Shown one piece after another: positions 58,189-64,000 of a stretch of DNA of 64,000 bases. Below the pieces are notes generated by a model. The model was not told the origin of the DNA, ran no database searches, and saw nothing but the letters and a program-made list of their open reading frames with translations. A program made the position numbers and the translations under genes. The DNA comes from Pseudoselenomonas ruminantium. GTDB taxonomy: Bacteria > Bacillota > Negativicutes > Selenomonadales > Selenomonadaceae. How positions within the stretch are numbered: the first letter of the stretch is position 1; each line of letters begins with the position of its first letter. The stretch covers positions 1 through 64,000 of the forward strand of contig SVBX01000014.1 in the NCBI GenBank assembly GCA_015058655.1, in the 5' to 3' direction.

Positions 58189-58878
58189 GTGGACAAGCAG
58201 GAAGAGACAGCGGCAATCTTTCGGAAATGCCTGTTGGGGAAAAATATGGAGGAAAGGGCGGTGAAGGAGTTTTTGTCCTCCAGTCAGGTGAAGATAGCTG
58301 ACTACCCCAAGGGGGCGGCTGTGTTCCATGATGGAGACAGCCCCAGATACCTCTATGTGCTGCTGGAGGGAAAAGTGCATATCCAAAAGGAAAGCTTCAC
58401 AGGCCGCCATATCTTCCTGTCGGAAATAGACGAGCCGGGGGATGTGTTCGGAGAGGTCTACCTTCTCATGGGGCGTCCCTATGATATGTATGTGGAGGCT
58501 GTCCGGGACACCCGCCTGCTGCTGGTGGGCAGCCAGGCCTTTTCCCTGCAGCCGGGAAATATCTCTGCCCCGGCCCTGCAGGTGCAGAGAAACCTCCTGC
58601 AAGTGCTGGCCAGAAAGGCTTACTTCATGCACAACAAGCTGAAGGTGCTTTCCAGCGGCACCCTGAGGGAGAAGATCATCCGCTTTCTCTTCTGGAGCAT
58701 GGATGAACAGGGGCGTGTCCGTCTGGATTACACCAGGGAAACCTGGGCTGATTACTTCTCCGTGGCCCGTCCCTCCCTGTCAAGAGAGCTGGGCGCCTTG
58801 CAGGCAGAGGGAATCTTGCAGGTGAAAGGCCGGGATATCAGGGTGGTGGACAAGGGGGCCTTTGAAGCATACTTGTGA
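58189..58878 (+). CDS. Crp/Fnr-family regulator, probably HcpR-like
   Basis: GTG at 58189 is chosen because GGGGAGG lies eight bases ahead; the longer ORF-track frame runs through the hcp terminator. The roughly 229-residue protein has a beta-roll sensor domain (YPKGAAVFHDGDSPRYLYVL, LEGKVHIQKESFTGRH), a dimer helix and a winged helix with WADYFSVARPSLSRELGALQ as recognition region. No N-terminal cysteine cluster like that of FNR is present. It lies immediately behind hcp, an arrangement known for HcpR, a haem- or NO-responsive activator of hcp. The palindrome before hcp is its probable target. Confidence 0.85.
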   Translation: MDKQEETAAIFRKCLLGKNMEERAVKEFLSSSQVKIADYPKGAAVFHDGDSPRYLYVLLEGKVHIQKESFTGRHIFLSEIDEPGDVFGEVYLLMGRPYDMYVEAVRDTRLLLVGSQAFSLQPGNISAPALQVQRNLLQVLARKAYFMHNKLKVLSSGTLREKIIRFLFWSMDEQGRVRLDYTRETWADYFSVARPSLSRELGALQAEGILQVKGRDIRVVDKGAFEAYL

Positions 58879-58922
58879 AAGCTGGCCGAAGTTTTTATGC
58901 TTGCCGGGTTGAAAAAAAGACG

Positions 58923-58959
58923 ATCCCGCCTTGACATTGAGGCGGGATTGCTTTATACT
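58923..58959 (+). promoter_or_regulatory. Terminator hairpin containing the -35 box of the marR promoter
   Basis: ATCCCGCC and GGCGGGAT form a stem whose loop is TTGACATTGA. The loop holds TTGACA (58931-58936), and TATACT follows at 58954-58959 after 17 bases, a near-consensus promoter. The stem ends the hcpR transcript while the same bases begin the marR one. Confidence 0.75.
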
Positions 58960-58970
58960 CATCAACAGGA

Positions 58971-58988
58971 TAGTTAGCAAACTAACTA
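58971..58988 (+). promoter_or_regulatory. MarR-type operator upstream of marR
   Basis: TAGTTAGCAAACTAACTA is a palindrome with a four-base centre (TAGTTAG/CTAACTA), just downstream of the inferred transcription start near 58966. A similar site precedes the hlyD gene, suggesting autoregulation plus control of the pump. Confidence 0.7.
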
Positions 58989-59004
58989 AATTGGAGACGA
59001 GGAA

Positions 59005-59499
59005 GTGAAAGGCTTGAAGCGGGAAATGATACCCTCCTGGGAAGACCTGCAGAAGCATAAGGAAATCATCCCGGAGATAAACCCCGCCGCTGTCATTGCC
59101 ATGCTGCGCATCAAGCAGGCGGCAGAGGAAATACAGCAGGGAGTGCTTGATGTGCTGCAGAGCGAGTACCATCTGTCCGAAGGCAAGTTCTGCGTGCTGG
59201 TGGTGCTCCATCAGCATCAGACCGGCATTGCCCCTTCGGTGCTGGCTGAAAAGGTGGGGGTCACCAGAGCAACCATCAGCTCCATGCTCCAGCGGCTGGA
59301 GCGGGACGGACTGGTGGCGGTGAAAGCGGACAAGGAGGATGCCCGCGGCAAGAAGGTAAGGCTTACCAAAAAGGGCAATGCCTTTATGCAGGAGGTGCTG
59401 CCGCCCCATTACCTGAGGGTCACCAAGCTGATGGAAAAACTCAGCGAGGAGGAGCAGCGGGAAGTCACCGCTCTCCTGCATAAACTGACAGAGGATTGA
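59005..59499 (+). CDS. MarR-family transcriptional regulator
   Basis: The 164-residue protein has the MarR winged helix: LSEGKFCVLVVLHQHQ, GIAPSVLAEKVGVTRATISS (recognition helix), MLQRLERDGLVAVKADKEDA and RGKKVRLTKKG in the wing, with N- and C-terminal dimer helices. An N-terminal extension of about 35 residues is longer than in the minimal family. It likely represses itself and the following HlyD-ABC permease genes until a toxic ligand binds. Confidence 0.92.
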   Translation: MKGLKREMIPSWEDLQKHKEIIPEINPAAVIAMLRIKQAAEEIQQGVLDVLQSEYHLSEGKFCVLVVLHQHQTGIAPSVLAEKVGVTRATISSMLQRLERDGLVAVKADKEDARGKKVRLTKKGNAFMQEVLPPHYLRVTKLMEKLSEEEQREVTALLHKLTED

Positions 59500-59504
59500 T
59501 AGTC

Positions 59505-59525
59505 AAGCCCCCTATAGGGGCTTTT
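59505..59525 (+). terminator. Short terminator between marR and hlyD
   Basis: AAGCCCC and GGGGCTT pair around a CTATA-type loop, followed by TT. It suggests hlyD also has its own promoter. Confidence 0.65.
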
Positions 59526-59538
59526 CATAGAGAAATAG

Positions 59539-59554
59539 TTAGTTTACATACTAA
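59539..59554 (+). promoter_or_regulatory. MarR-type operator upstream of hlyD
   Basis: TTAGTTTACATACTAA has TTAGT/ACTAA arms six bases apart and overlaps TAGTTAGTTTAC, similar to the site before marR. It lies 18 bases before the hlyD start codon, a blocking position for a repressor. Confidence 0.6.
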
Positions 59555-59571
59555 TTTTGGAGGAAAAATGC

Positions 59572-60684
59572 ATGAACAGCAATGAAAAAGCCAAGCGGGT
59601 GGGGATAGTCTTCATCGCCCTGCTGATTATCGGGGGCCTTGCCCTCATGTATACGGGCAATGATGCCATTGTCCAGGGTGCCAGCAAGAAGGAAGGCATC
59701 CTCACCGCCGAGCAGGTGAAGATGTCCTTTGATTCCGTCAGCGGCCGCCTGATCAAAGAGGCCGTGAAGGAAGGGGATGTGGTGAAGCAGGGGGATGTCA
59801 TCATGGAGCTTGACTCCACCGATACGGATCTGGCCATCGAGAAGGTGAAGGCCCAGATTGCCCAGATGGAGGCACAGATCAATTCCACCTCTGGCACCAT
59901 GGGCATCAATTTCAACAAGGCATCTACCAATGAGAACCAGAGTTTCCGCCAGATCGATCAGCAGCAGGCTGCCATTTCCTCTGCCAAAGCCACGCTGAAA
60001 AATGCGGAAATCAATTACAATCGCACTGCTGCCTTGGTGGAGGCTGGCGCCGTGGCCAGATCCCAGCTGGATGATGCGGAGATGAACCTGCAGGTATCAA
60101 GAGAAGCTGTGCACCAGCAGGAAGAAGCCCTGCAGCGCCTTTTGGGCGGTGCCACCTACAGCGGCAGCACTGACAGCCTGAACCTGCCCACCATTGCCAA
60201 CGAGCGCGATGCTGCTTCCAACATGGCCAATGATGTGGAGGCCCTGCGCCAGCAGAAGGCCCAGCTGGAGGTGCAGCTGAAGGAGCTGATGGTGAAAAAG
60301 GAGCGACTGACTCTCAGGGCACCTGAGGATGGCAAGATACTCAAGGTACTGGCCAAGGAAGGGGAGATGATTTCTCCCTCCACTCCGGTGGTCCTCTTGG
60401 AGAGCAACCGCAGCTACTATGATATCTATGTCAGCGAGGAACAGGCTGTGCACATTGCTGAAGGAGATGCGCTGACGGGCCAGACCGTGGCCGGGGACAA
60501 GAAGGTGACCGGCACTGTGCGCCTGCTGACCAAGGCACCGGGCTTTGCTGACCTCAAGCAGTCCCGTGAAAAGGGCCAAGCCGACCTCACCGCTTTCCAG
60601 GTGCGCATTTACATCGACCCGCAGGATGGCATCATCCCGGGCATGACCATTGGGGTGAAAGACAGTGAATTCACTAAGAGATGA
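59572..60684 (+). CDS. HlyD-family membrane fusion protein
   Basis: ATG at 59572 follows GGAGG by eight bases. The roughly 370-residue protein has one N-terminal anchor (VGIVFIALLIIGGLALMYTG), a split lipoyl domain (SGRLIKEAVKEGDVVKQGDV, later LRAPEDGKILKVLAKEGEMI), a long coiled-coil hairpin (about 75-230) and a beta-barrel. It resembles YhiI/EmrA-type adaptors that pair with ABC-2 permeases. Its end overlaps the permease start by 20 bases. Confidence 0.92.
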   Translation: MNSNEKAKRVGIVFIALLIIGGLALMYTGNDAIVQGASKKEGILTAEQVKMSFDSVSGRLIKEAVKEGDVVKQGDVIMELDSTDTDLAIEKVKAQIAQMEAQINSTSGTMGINFNKASTNENQSFRQIDQQQAAISSAKATLKNAEINYNRTAALVEAGAVARSQLDDAEMNLQVSREAVHQQEEALQRLLGGATYSGSTDSLNLPTIANERDAASNMANDVEALRQQKAQLEVQLKELMVKKERLTLRAPEDGKILKVLAKEGEMISPSTPVVLLESNRSYYDIYVSEEQAVHIAEGDALTGQTVAGDKKVTGTVRLLTKAPGFADLKQSREKGQADLTAFQVRIYIDPQDGIIPGMTIGVKDSEFTKR

Positions 60685-61852
60685 GATAAAGTTCCTGTTC
60701 TCCGGGCAGGGCATGCCCTATGAAAAGGTGTGCATCATGGTGGCCATGGTCATTTCCGTGGTGCTCTCCGTGCTGCTGTCCGGCAACTTCGGCAAAGATG
60801 TGGAAGTGGTGGTCATTGACCTGGATAATTCTGCCTATAGCCGGGATTTGACCAACAGGATTGATGCATCAGAGTACATGCAGGTCACGGCAGTGCTGAA
60901 TACTCCCGTGGACCCCAAGGAACTCATGTACCGGGACCAGGCCTATGCGGTGGTGTATTTCCCCCAGGGGTTGGAAAAGGACCGCTACACGGGGGTGGAG
61001 ACTAATATCGGCGTGTTCTACGATACCACCAATCCGGCCACTACTTCCAATATCAAGGTGGCTCTGAATGAGATTGTCGGCATGGATAATGCCGTGGCCA
61101 TGGGAGATACAGGCAGCACCAATGACACGCTGATGGGGAGTCTGAGCCTGGCAGACAGGATACTGTTCAACCCCCAGGAATCCACCAGCAATGCCACCAC
61201 CATGAACTTCTTGTTCTTCTTTGGCGCCATGTTCTTCACCTTTGCCACCATCGGCATGATACCGCGCCTGCGCCTGACAGGGCAGCTGGATAAAACCCTC
61301 ATGGAGGGCACGCCCTGGGATATCATCCAGCGCTTGCTGCCCTATGCAGGCTGCCTGATTGTTTCCTGGGTAGTGGGACTGGCGGTGCTGCGCCTTTGGG
61401 GAGATTTGAATTTCTCCGGCCATCTGGTGACTTTCCTCTTCTTGGAAATCTTCGTAGTCATGGTGGTGGGCATGCTGAGCCTCCTGTTCGGCTGGACGGC
61501 GGCCAATCCGGGCATTGCCTCCTCCCGCATGATCCTCTTCATCCCCGGCGGCTTCATCCTGGGCGGCCCCACAGGGCCGGTGACTTCCTTCCAGGATTGG
61601 GTGGTGACTCTCAGCCATGTCTTCCCCCTGACTTGGGAGTTCCACTTCACCCGGGACATCATTTCCCGGGGGGCGGGGCTTTTGGATATCACTCAGGAGA
61701 TAGGTGCCTTCATGCTTTACATGGGCTGCGTGCTCCTGCTGTTTTGCTGGCGCTTCTACAGTGCCAAGAAGGCAGCTCAGAAGCGGCTGGAGAATGCGGA
61801 CGAGCATCAGCATAAACTGGACAAGTTGGCGGCAGAGATTGTAAGCAAGTAA
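60665..61852 (+). CDS. ABC-2 type transporter permease (YhgE/YbhR-like)
   Basis: The 395-residue protein begins with a short cytoplasmic segment and a helix (IMVAMVISVVLSVLLSGNFG), then a large extracytoplasmic domain (EVVVIDLDNSAYSRDLTNRI; AYAVVYFPQGLEKDRYTGVE), and five C-terminal helices (MNFLFFFGAMFFTFATIGMI and onward, with LSHVFPLTWEFHFTRDI). This is the ABC-2 membrane domain seen in drug exporters. No ATPase gene is in the operon, so it must borrow one or work otherwise. The start is GTG 60665. Confidence 0.88.
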   Translation: MNSLRDEIKFLFSGQGMPYEKVCIMVAMVISVVLSVLLSGNFGKDVEVVVIDLDNSAYSRDLTNRIDASEYMQVTAVLNTPVDPKELMYRDQAYAVVYFPQGLEKDRYTGVETNIGVFYDTTNPATTSNIKVALNEIVGMDNAVAMGDTGSTNDTLMGSLSLADRILFNPQESTSNATTMNFLFFFGAMFFTFATIGMIPRLRLTGQLDKTLMEGTPWDIIQRLLPYAGCLIVSWVVGLAVLRLWGDLNFSGHLVTFLFLEIFVVMVVGMLSLLFGWTAANPGIASSRMILFIPGGFILGGPTGPVTSFQDWVVTLSHVFPLTWEFHFTRDIISRGAGLLDITQEIGAFMLYMGCVLLLFCWRFYSAKKAAQKRLENADEHQHKLDKLAAEIVSK

Positions 61853-61860
61853 ATAGCAAA

Positions 61861-62001
61861 AGCCTTCCCCTTGAGGGGAAGGTGCCCCGACAGGGGCGGA
61901 TGAGGTGGGACGCCATGAGTTATGCTGACTGAACTGGTCAGCTGGATTGCTCCTCATCTGTCAGCTTTTGGCTGTCACCTTCCAGAAAAGGGGAAGGTTT
62001 T
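61861..62001. repeat. Family A palindromic element, copy 5
   Basis: AGCCTTCCCCTTGAGGGGAA and GGTGCCCCGACAGGGGCGGATGAGGTGGG open it, and CTCATCTGTCAGC with AAAGGGGAAGGTTTTTG closes it; the right arm is more degenerate than in other copies. It begins eight bases after the ABC permease stop codon and lies next to a family B element. Confidence 0.82.
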
Positions 62002-62014
62002 TGTGTTTCTTGCT

Positions 62015-62174
62015 AAGGAACTGGCAAGAAATAAATTGAGCATAATGCGAAGGATTAGTTTGGCTAGACAAGGCGGAGGAAGGAGGCATAGCGGTGCTAT
62101 GTCGACTGACGACAACGCAGTATAGACGAACTAAGACAAGCAGAATGCTTAATTTATTTCTGAACAGTTCCTAA
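62015..62174 (+). repeat. Family B palindromic element, copy 3
   Basis: It appears identical to copy 1 at 31912 over the full length, in the same orientation, bounded by AAGGAACTGGCAAGAAATAA and TTATTTCTGAACAGTTCCTAA. It lies 13 bases beyond family A copy 5 and 88 bases before the usp start codon. Confidence 0.88.
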
Positions 62175-62262
62175 GTCAATGGCTTTTTCAGAAGCAGGAT
62201 TTTTTTCTTTTTGTGGATAATTATTACATAGACGATTGAATTGACAGAAAGGACGGGTCTAC

Positions 62263-62826
62263 ATGGCAGAGAACACAACAGAAAAGAACGCAGAGGAACT
62301 GATTGAGGAAATACAGAACCGTCCCAAGCAGGAGCGGAAGATGGAGTGCAAGCGCATCCTGGTGCCCACAGACGGCTCCGGTCAGGCCTTCAAGGCAGTG
62401 AACCAGGCCATCCATCTGGCAGCGGTGACAGGGGCGGAAATGACAGTGATGATGGCAGTGGATCTCAACCGCAATATCTCCGCCTTCGAGCAGGTGAGCA
62501 TGTCAGGCTATATCCCCGCCGAGCTGAAGGTAGCCGCCTTCCAGTTCCTGGCAGACCTCATGCATGTCATCCCCCCGGAGGTAAAGGCCCATACCAGAGT
62601 AGAAATAGGCGACCCCGGCGAGTGCATAGCAGATGTAGCCGAAGAGGAGGAAAGCGACCTCATCGTCATGGGCTGCCGCGGCTTCGGCACCATCAGGAGC
62701 CTCTTGGTAGGCAGCGTGTCAAACTATGTCATGAAGCATGTGAACTGCCCGGTGCTGCTGGTAAAGGGCATGCCGGACGATTGGGATGAGGAAGATAATT
62801 TCATTGTGAATAAGGGGAAGGAGTAG
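62263..62826 (+). CDS. Universal stress protein, UspA family
   Basis: The 187-residue protein has a helical N-terminal extension of about 28 residues, then a single Usp domain starting KRILVPTDGSGQAFKAVNQA and ending with GCRGFGTIRSLLVGSVSNYV, which satisfies the G-2x-G-9x-G-S/T pattern of ATP-binding Usp proteins, and VNCPVLLVKG. It probably supports survival under stress or starvation. AAGGACGG precedes the ATG. Upstream lies family B copy 3. Confidence 0.92.
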   Translation: MAENTTEKNAEELIEEIQNRPKQERKMECKRILVPTDGSGQAFKAVNQAIHLAAVTGAEMTVMMAVDLNRNISAFEQVSMSGYIPAELKVAAFQFLADLMHVIPPEVKAHTRVEIGDPGECIADVAEEEESDLIVMGCRGFGTIRSLLVGSVSNYVMKHVNCPVLLVKGMPDDWDEEDNFIVNKGKE

Positions 62827-62862
62827 GAATGAAAATATTTGAGAAAAATTTTCAATAGCTTA

Positions 62863-62891
62863 TTGACAATGATTATTAATTGCTGTATATT
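62863..62891 (+). promoter_or_regulatory. Strong promoter overlapped by a Fur-box-like sequence
   Basis: TTGACA and TATATT are separated by exactly 17 bases. TGACAATGATTATTA (62864-62878) matches the 7-1-7 Fur consensus TGATAATNATTATCA at 12 of 14 specified positions, with the two mismatches placed symmetrically. A repressor bound there would cover the -35 box. No protein-coding gene begins before the terminator at 62934. Confidence 0.7.
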
Positions 62892-62897
62892 TAATAC

Positions 62898-62972
62898 AGG
62901 CTTTCGTTAAGCTCTCCTAAATACAATACACAGCCAAAAAGCGGCCGTACTGCTCATGCGGCCGCTTTTTGG
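62898..62972 (+). ncRNA. Candidate Fur-controlled small RNA (~75 nt)
   Basis: The inferred transcript runs from about 62898 to the T run of a perfect intrinsic terminator (CCAAAAAGCGGCCG...CGGCCGCTTTTTGG). It contains no ORF. An unpaired stretch, AGCTCTCCTAA, includes TCTCCT, complementary to AGGAGA ribosome-binding sites, as expected for a base-pairing repressor RNA. The terminator could alternatively belong to usp, 110 bases upstream. Existence and regulation are inferred from the promoter, box and terminator only. Confidence 0.5.
62934..62972. terminator. Intrinsic terminator
   Basis: CCAAAAAGCGGCCG and CGGCCGCTTTTTGG form a 14-base stem around TACTGCTCATG. It ends the candidate small RNA and any read-through from usp. 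Confidence 0.9.
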
Positions 62973-62997
62973 TGTGTTTGACGGGAACCTCTTTTCC

Positions 62998-63026
62998 TTG
63001 TTTTTAGGGCAGAAAAGTCATACAAT
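62998..63026 (+). promoter_or_regulatory. Putative promoter of the downstream rpn-type gene
   Basis: TTGTTT and TACAAT are 17 bases apart. The repeat at 63052-63306 separates it from the coding region; removing the repeat and one flanking duplicate would leave a leader of about 30 bases. Confidence 0.5.
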
Positions 63027-63051
63027 AAAAGTAAGATCACACGAGGAACGG

Positions 63052-63306
63052 CAATGTCATTAAGTTAAGCATCATTGTCTCAACTGCCTTCCCCTTGAGG
63101 GGGCGGCGAAGCCGCGAGTGTCCGGTGGACACCCTGGACAGGTGGCAGCCGAAGGCTGACGGATGAGGTGCAAATGAACAAGATAAGGCAGATAAACGAG
63201 AGAACGCTCCACCTCATCCGCCCCTAACGGGGCACCTGCCAGGGAGCCCACTGGGCTCCCGCGCTTCCGCGCCCCCTCAAGGGGAAGGCTTAACTAAATG
63301 ACATTG
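63052..63306. repeat. Family A palindromic element, copy 6, with extra terminal inverted repeats and flanking duplication
   Basis: The core (63086-63290) has the family A arms GCCTTCCCCTTGAGGGGG and CCCCCTCAAGGGGAAGGC. Outside these lie CAATGTCATTAAGTTAAGC (left) and GCTTAACTAAATGACATTG (right), inverted repeats differing at one base. The whole is flanked by the direct repeat CGAGGAACGG (63042-63051 and 63307-63316), which looks like a target-site duplication. Other copies lack these outer arms. Confidence 0.8.
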
Positions 63307-63327
63307 CGAGGAACGGGGGGCTATGAT

Positions 63328-64000
63328 TTGAGCGATAAAGATACTATCACCAAAGATTATATGAGCCAGCCGGAGCAGTTCGCTGACCTTTTCAATGGCT
63401 ATTGTTTCAAGGGAAAGGAAGTCATTCGTCCGGAGGATTTGCGGGAAATGGACACCGCAGGCATTGTCCTGCCTTATGGGGCCGACGGGGCTGTCAGTCC
63501 TCAGCAGAAGGACAGGGATTTGCTGAAGATGCTGATGAAGACTGATGGCAAGGTGGCATATTGCATTTTGGGTGTGGAGAACCAGAGCGAGATTCATACG
63601 GCTATGCCTGTCCGCAACTTATTGTACGATGCTATAACTTTGTCAAAGCAGGTGGAAAAGGCGGCAAAGTCTTACAGGAAGACTCACGAAAACGGGCAGG
63701 ACACGGCAGAGTTCCTTAGTGGGTTCCATCGCGGAGATAAGGTGTTGCCAGTAGTCACCATCGTGGTGCATTGGGGGACTGGTGATTGGGATGTCCCCTT
63801 GACACTGAGGGAAATGTATCCTGAGGGAATCAGCCAGGAGATTATGGATTATGTGGCAGATTACAAGGTGAACCTTGTCTCGCCGTCATTGATGAGTGAC
63901 GAGGAACTGGACATTTTCAAGTCGGACATTAAAGAGGTACTGAAATTCATCAAGCACTCCATCGACAAAGACGAGCTGAAGAAGTTGCTTGATGGCAACG
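63328..64000 (+). CDS. Rpn-family nuclease / PD-(D/E)XK transposase-like protein (partial)
   Basis: This frame is absent from the ORF track because it runs off the right edge. It starts with TTG at 63328, seven bases after GGGGGG, and stays open for 224 codons. The protein begins SDKDTITKDYMSQPEQFADL, has DLFNGYCFKGKEVI, then YCILGVENQSEIHTAMPVRN (the catalytic D/E-N-Q region of the family), LYDAITLSKQV and VVHWGTGDWDVPLTLREMY. It is more like the longer Firmicute transposase-type relatives than the rpn gene at 21688. A mobile-element-like insertion lies in its leader. Confidence 0.85.
   Translation, partial: MSDKDTITKDYMSQPEQFADLFNGYCFKGKEVIRPEDLREMDTAGIVLPYGADGAVSPQQKDRDLLKMLMKTDGKVAYCILGVENQSEIHTAMPVRNLLYDAITLSKQVEKAAKSYRKTHENGQDTAEFLSGFHRGDKVLPVVTIVVHWGTGDWDVPLTLREMYPEGISQEIMDYVADYKVNLVSPSLMSDEELDIFKSDIKEVLKFIKHSIDKDELKKLLDGN

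Overview
The window looks like a chromosomal segment of an anaerobic, diderm Firmicute of the class Negativicutes, most likely a Selenomonas-type organism. Firmicute hallmarks are class III fructose-1,6-bisphosphatase, a WalJ-HtrA-RlmH cluster, XpaC-TelA and a PASTA-tailed penicillin-binding protein. They sit beside outer-membrane traits: a TolC protein with a MacA/MacB pump and a secreted 5'-nucleotidase. An Rnf complex (order C-D-G-E-A-B), a hybrid-cluster protein and the absence of respiratory oxidases point to strict anaerobic life. The taxonomic assignment is inference from gene content, not from a database comparison.

Layout: 1-7.2 kb holds a nucleotidase and a TolC-MacA-MacB efflux operon. 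7.3-18 kb carries rfbD, sstT, a cupin, YdcF-MATE-Uma2, a phosphosugar mutase, an SHMT-like protein that has lost its PLP lysine, and a DASS anion symporter. 18-20 kb is the rpsF-ssb-rpsR operon plus dedA. 20-26 kb is an accessory zone: an unknown secreted protein, an Rpn-family nuclease, an orphan flagellar hook gene with an unusual AT-rich middle, an orphan HicB and a broken inverted hook-gene tail. 26-40 kb holds a purine permease, a REC-GGDEF-EAL protein, WalJ-HtrA-RlmH, an MFS pump, a Nudix hydrolase, XpaC-TelA and PBP2. 40-46 kb is rseC plus the full Rnf operon. 46-54 kb has a PTS IIA protein, an unknown membrane protein, a YdjM-like protein and a three-gene signalling operon (two membrane-anchored BMP binding proteins and a hybrid histidine kinase). 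54-64 kb has fbp, hcp with a Crp/Fnr regulator, a MarR-HlyD-ABC-2 permease operon, a universal stress protein, a candidate Fur-controlled small RNA and the start of a second Rpn-family gene.

The strongest unexplained signal is the density of large palindromic repeats. Family A (six copies plus a partial one) sits mainly behind stop codons. Family B (three apparently identical ~160-bp copies) and its relative C sit shortly upstream of htrA, rseC, usp and the nucleotidase. B and C are each one long imperfect hairpin, and they share the same apical palindrome although their ends differ. Families D and E add further hairpin elements. Most likely these are non-autonomous mobile elements; whether they also regulate their neighbours is open.

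Regulation that can be read directly includes a perfect palindrome centred about 41.5 bp upstream of the inferred hcp start, paired MarR-type operators, a strong rpsF promoter with a structured leader, and a promoter overlapped by a near-consensus Fur box that drives only a short terminated transcript. No tRNA, rRNA or CRISPR array was seen. All coordinates, identities and motif matches come from reading by eye; no search was run.
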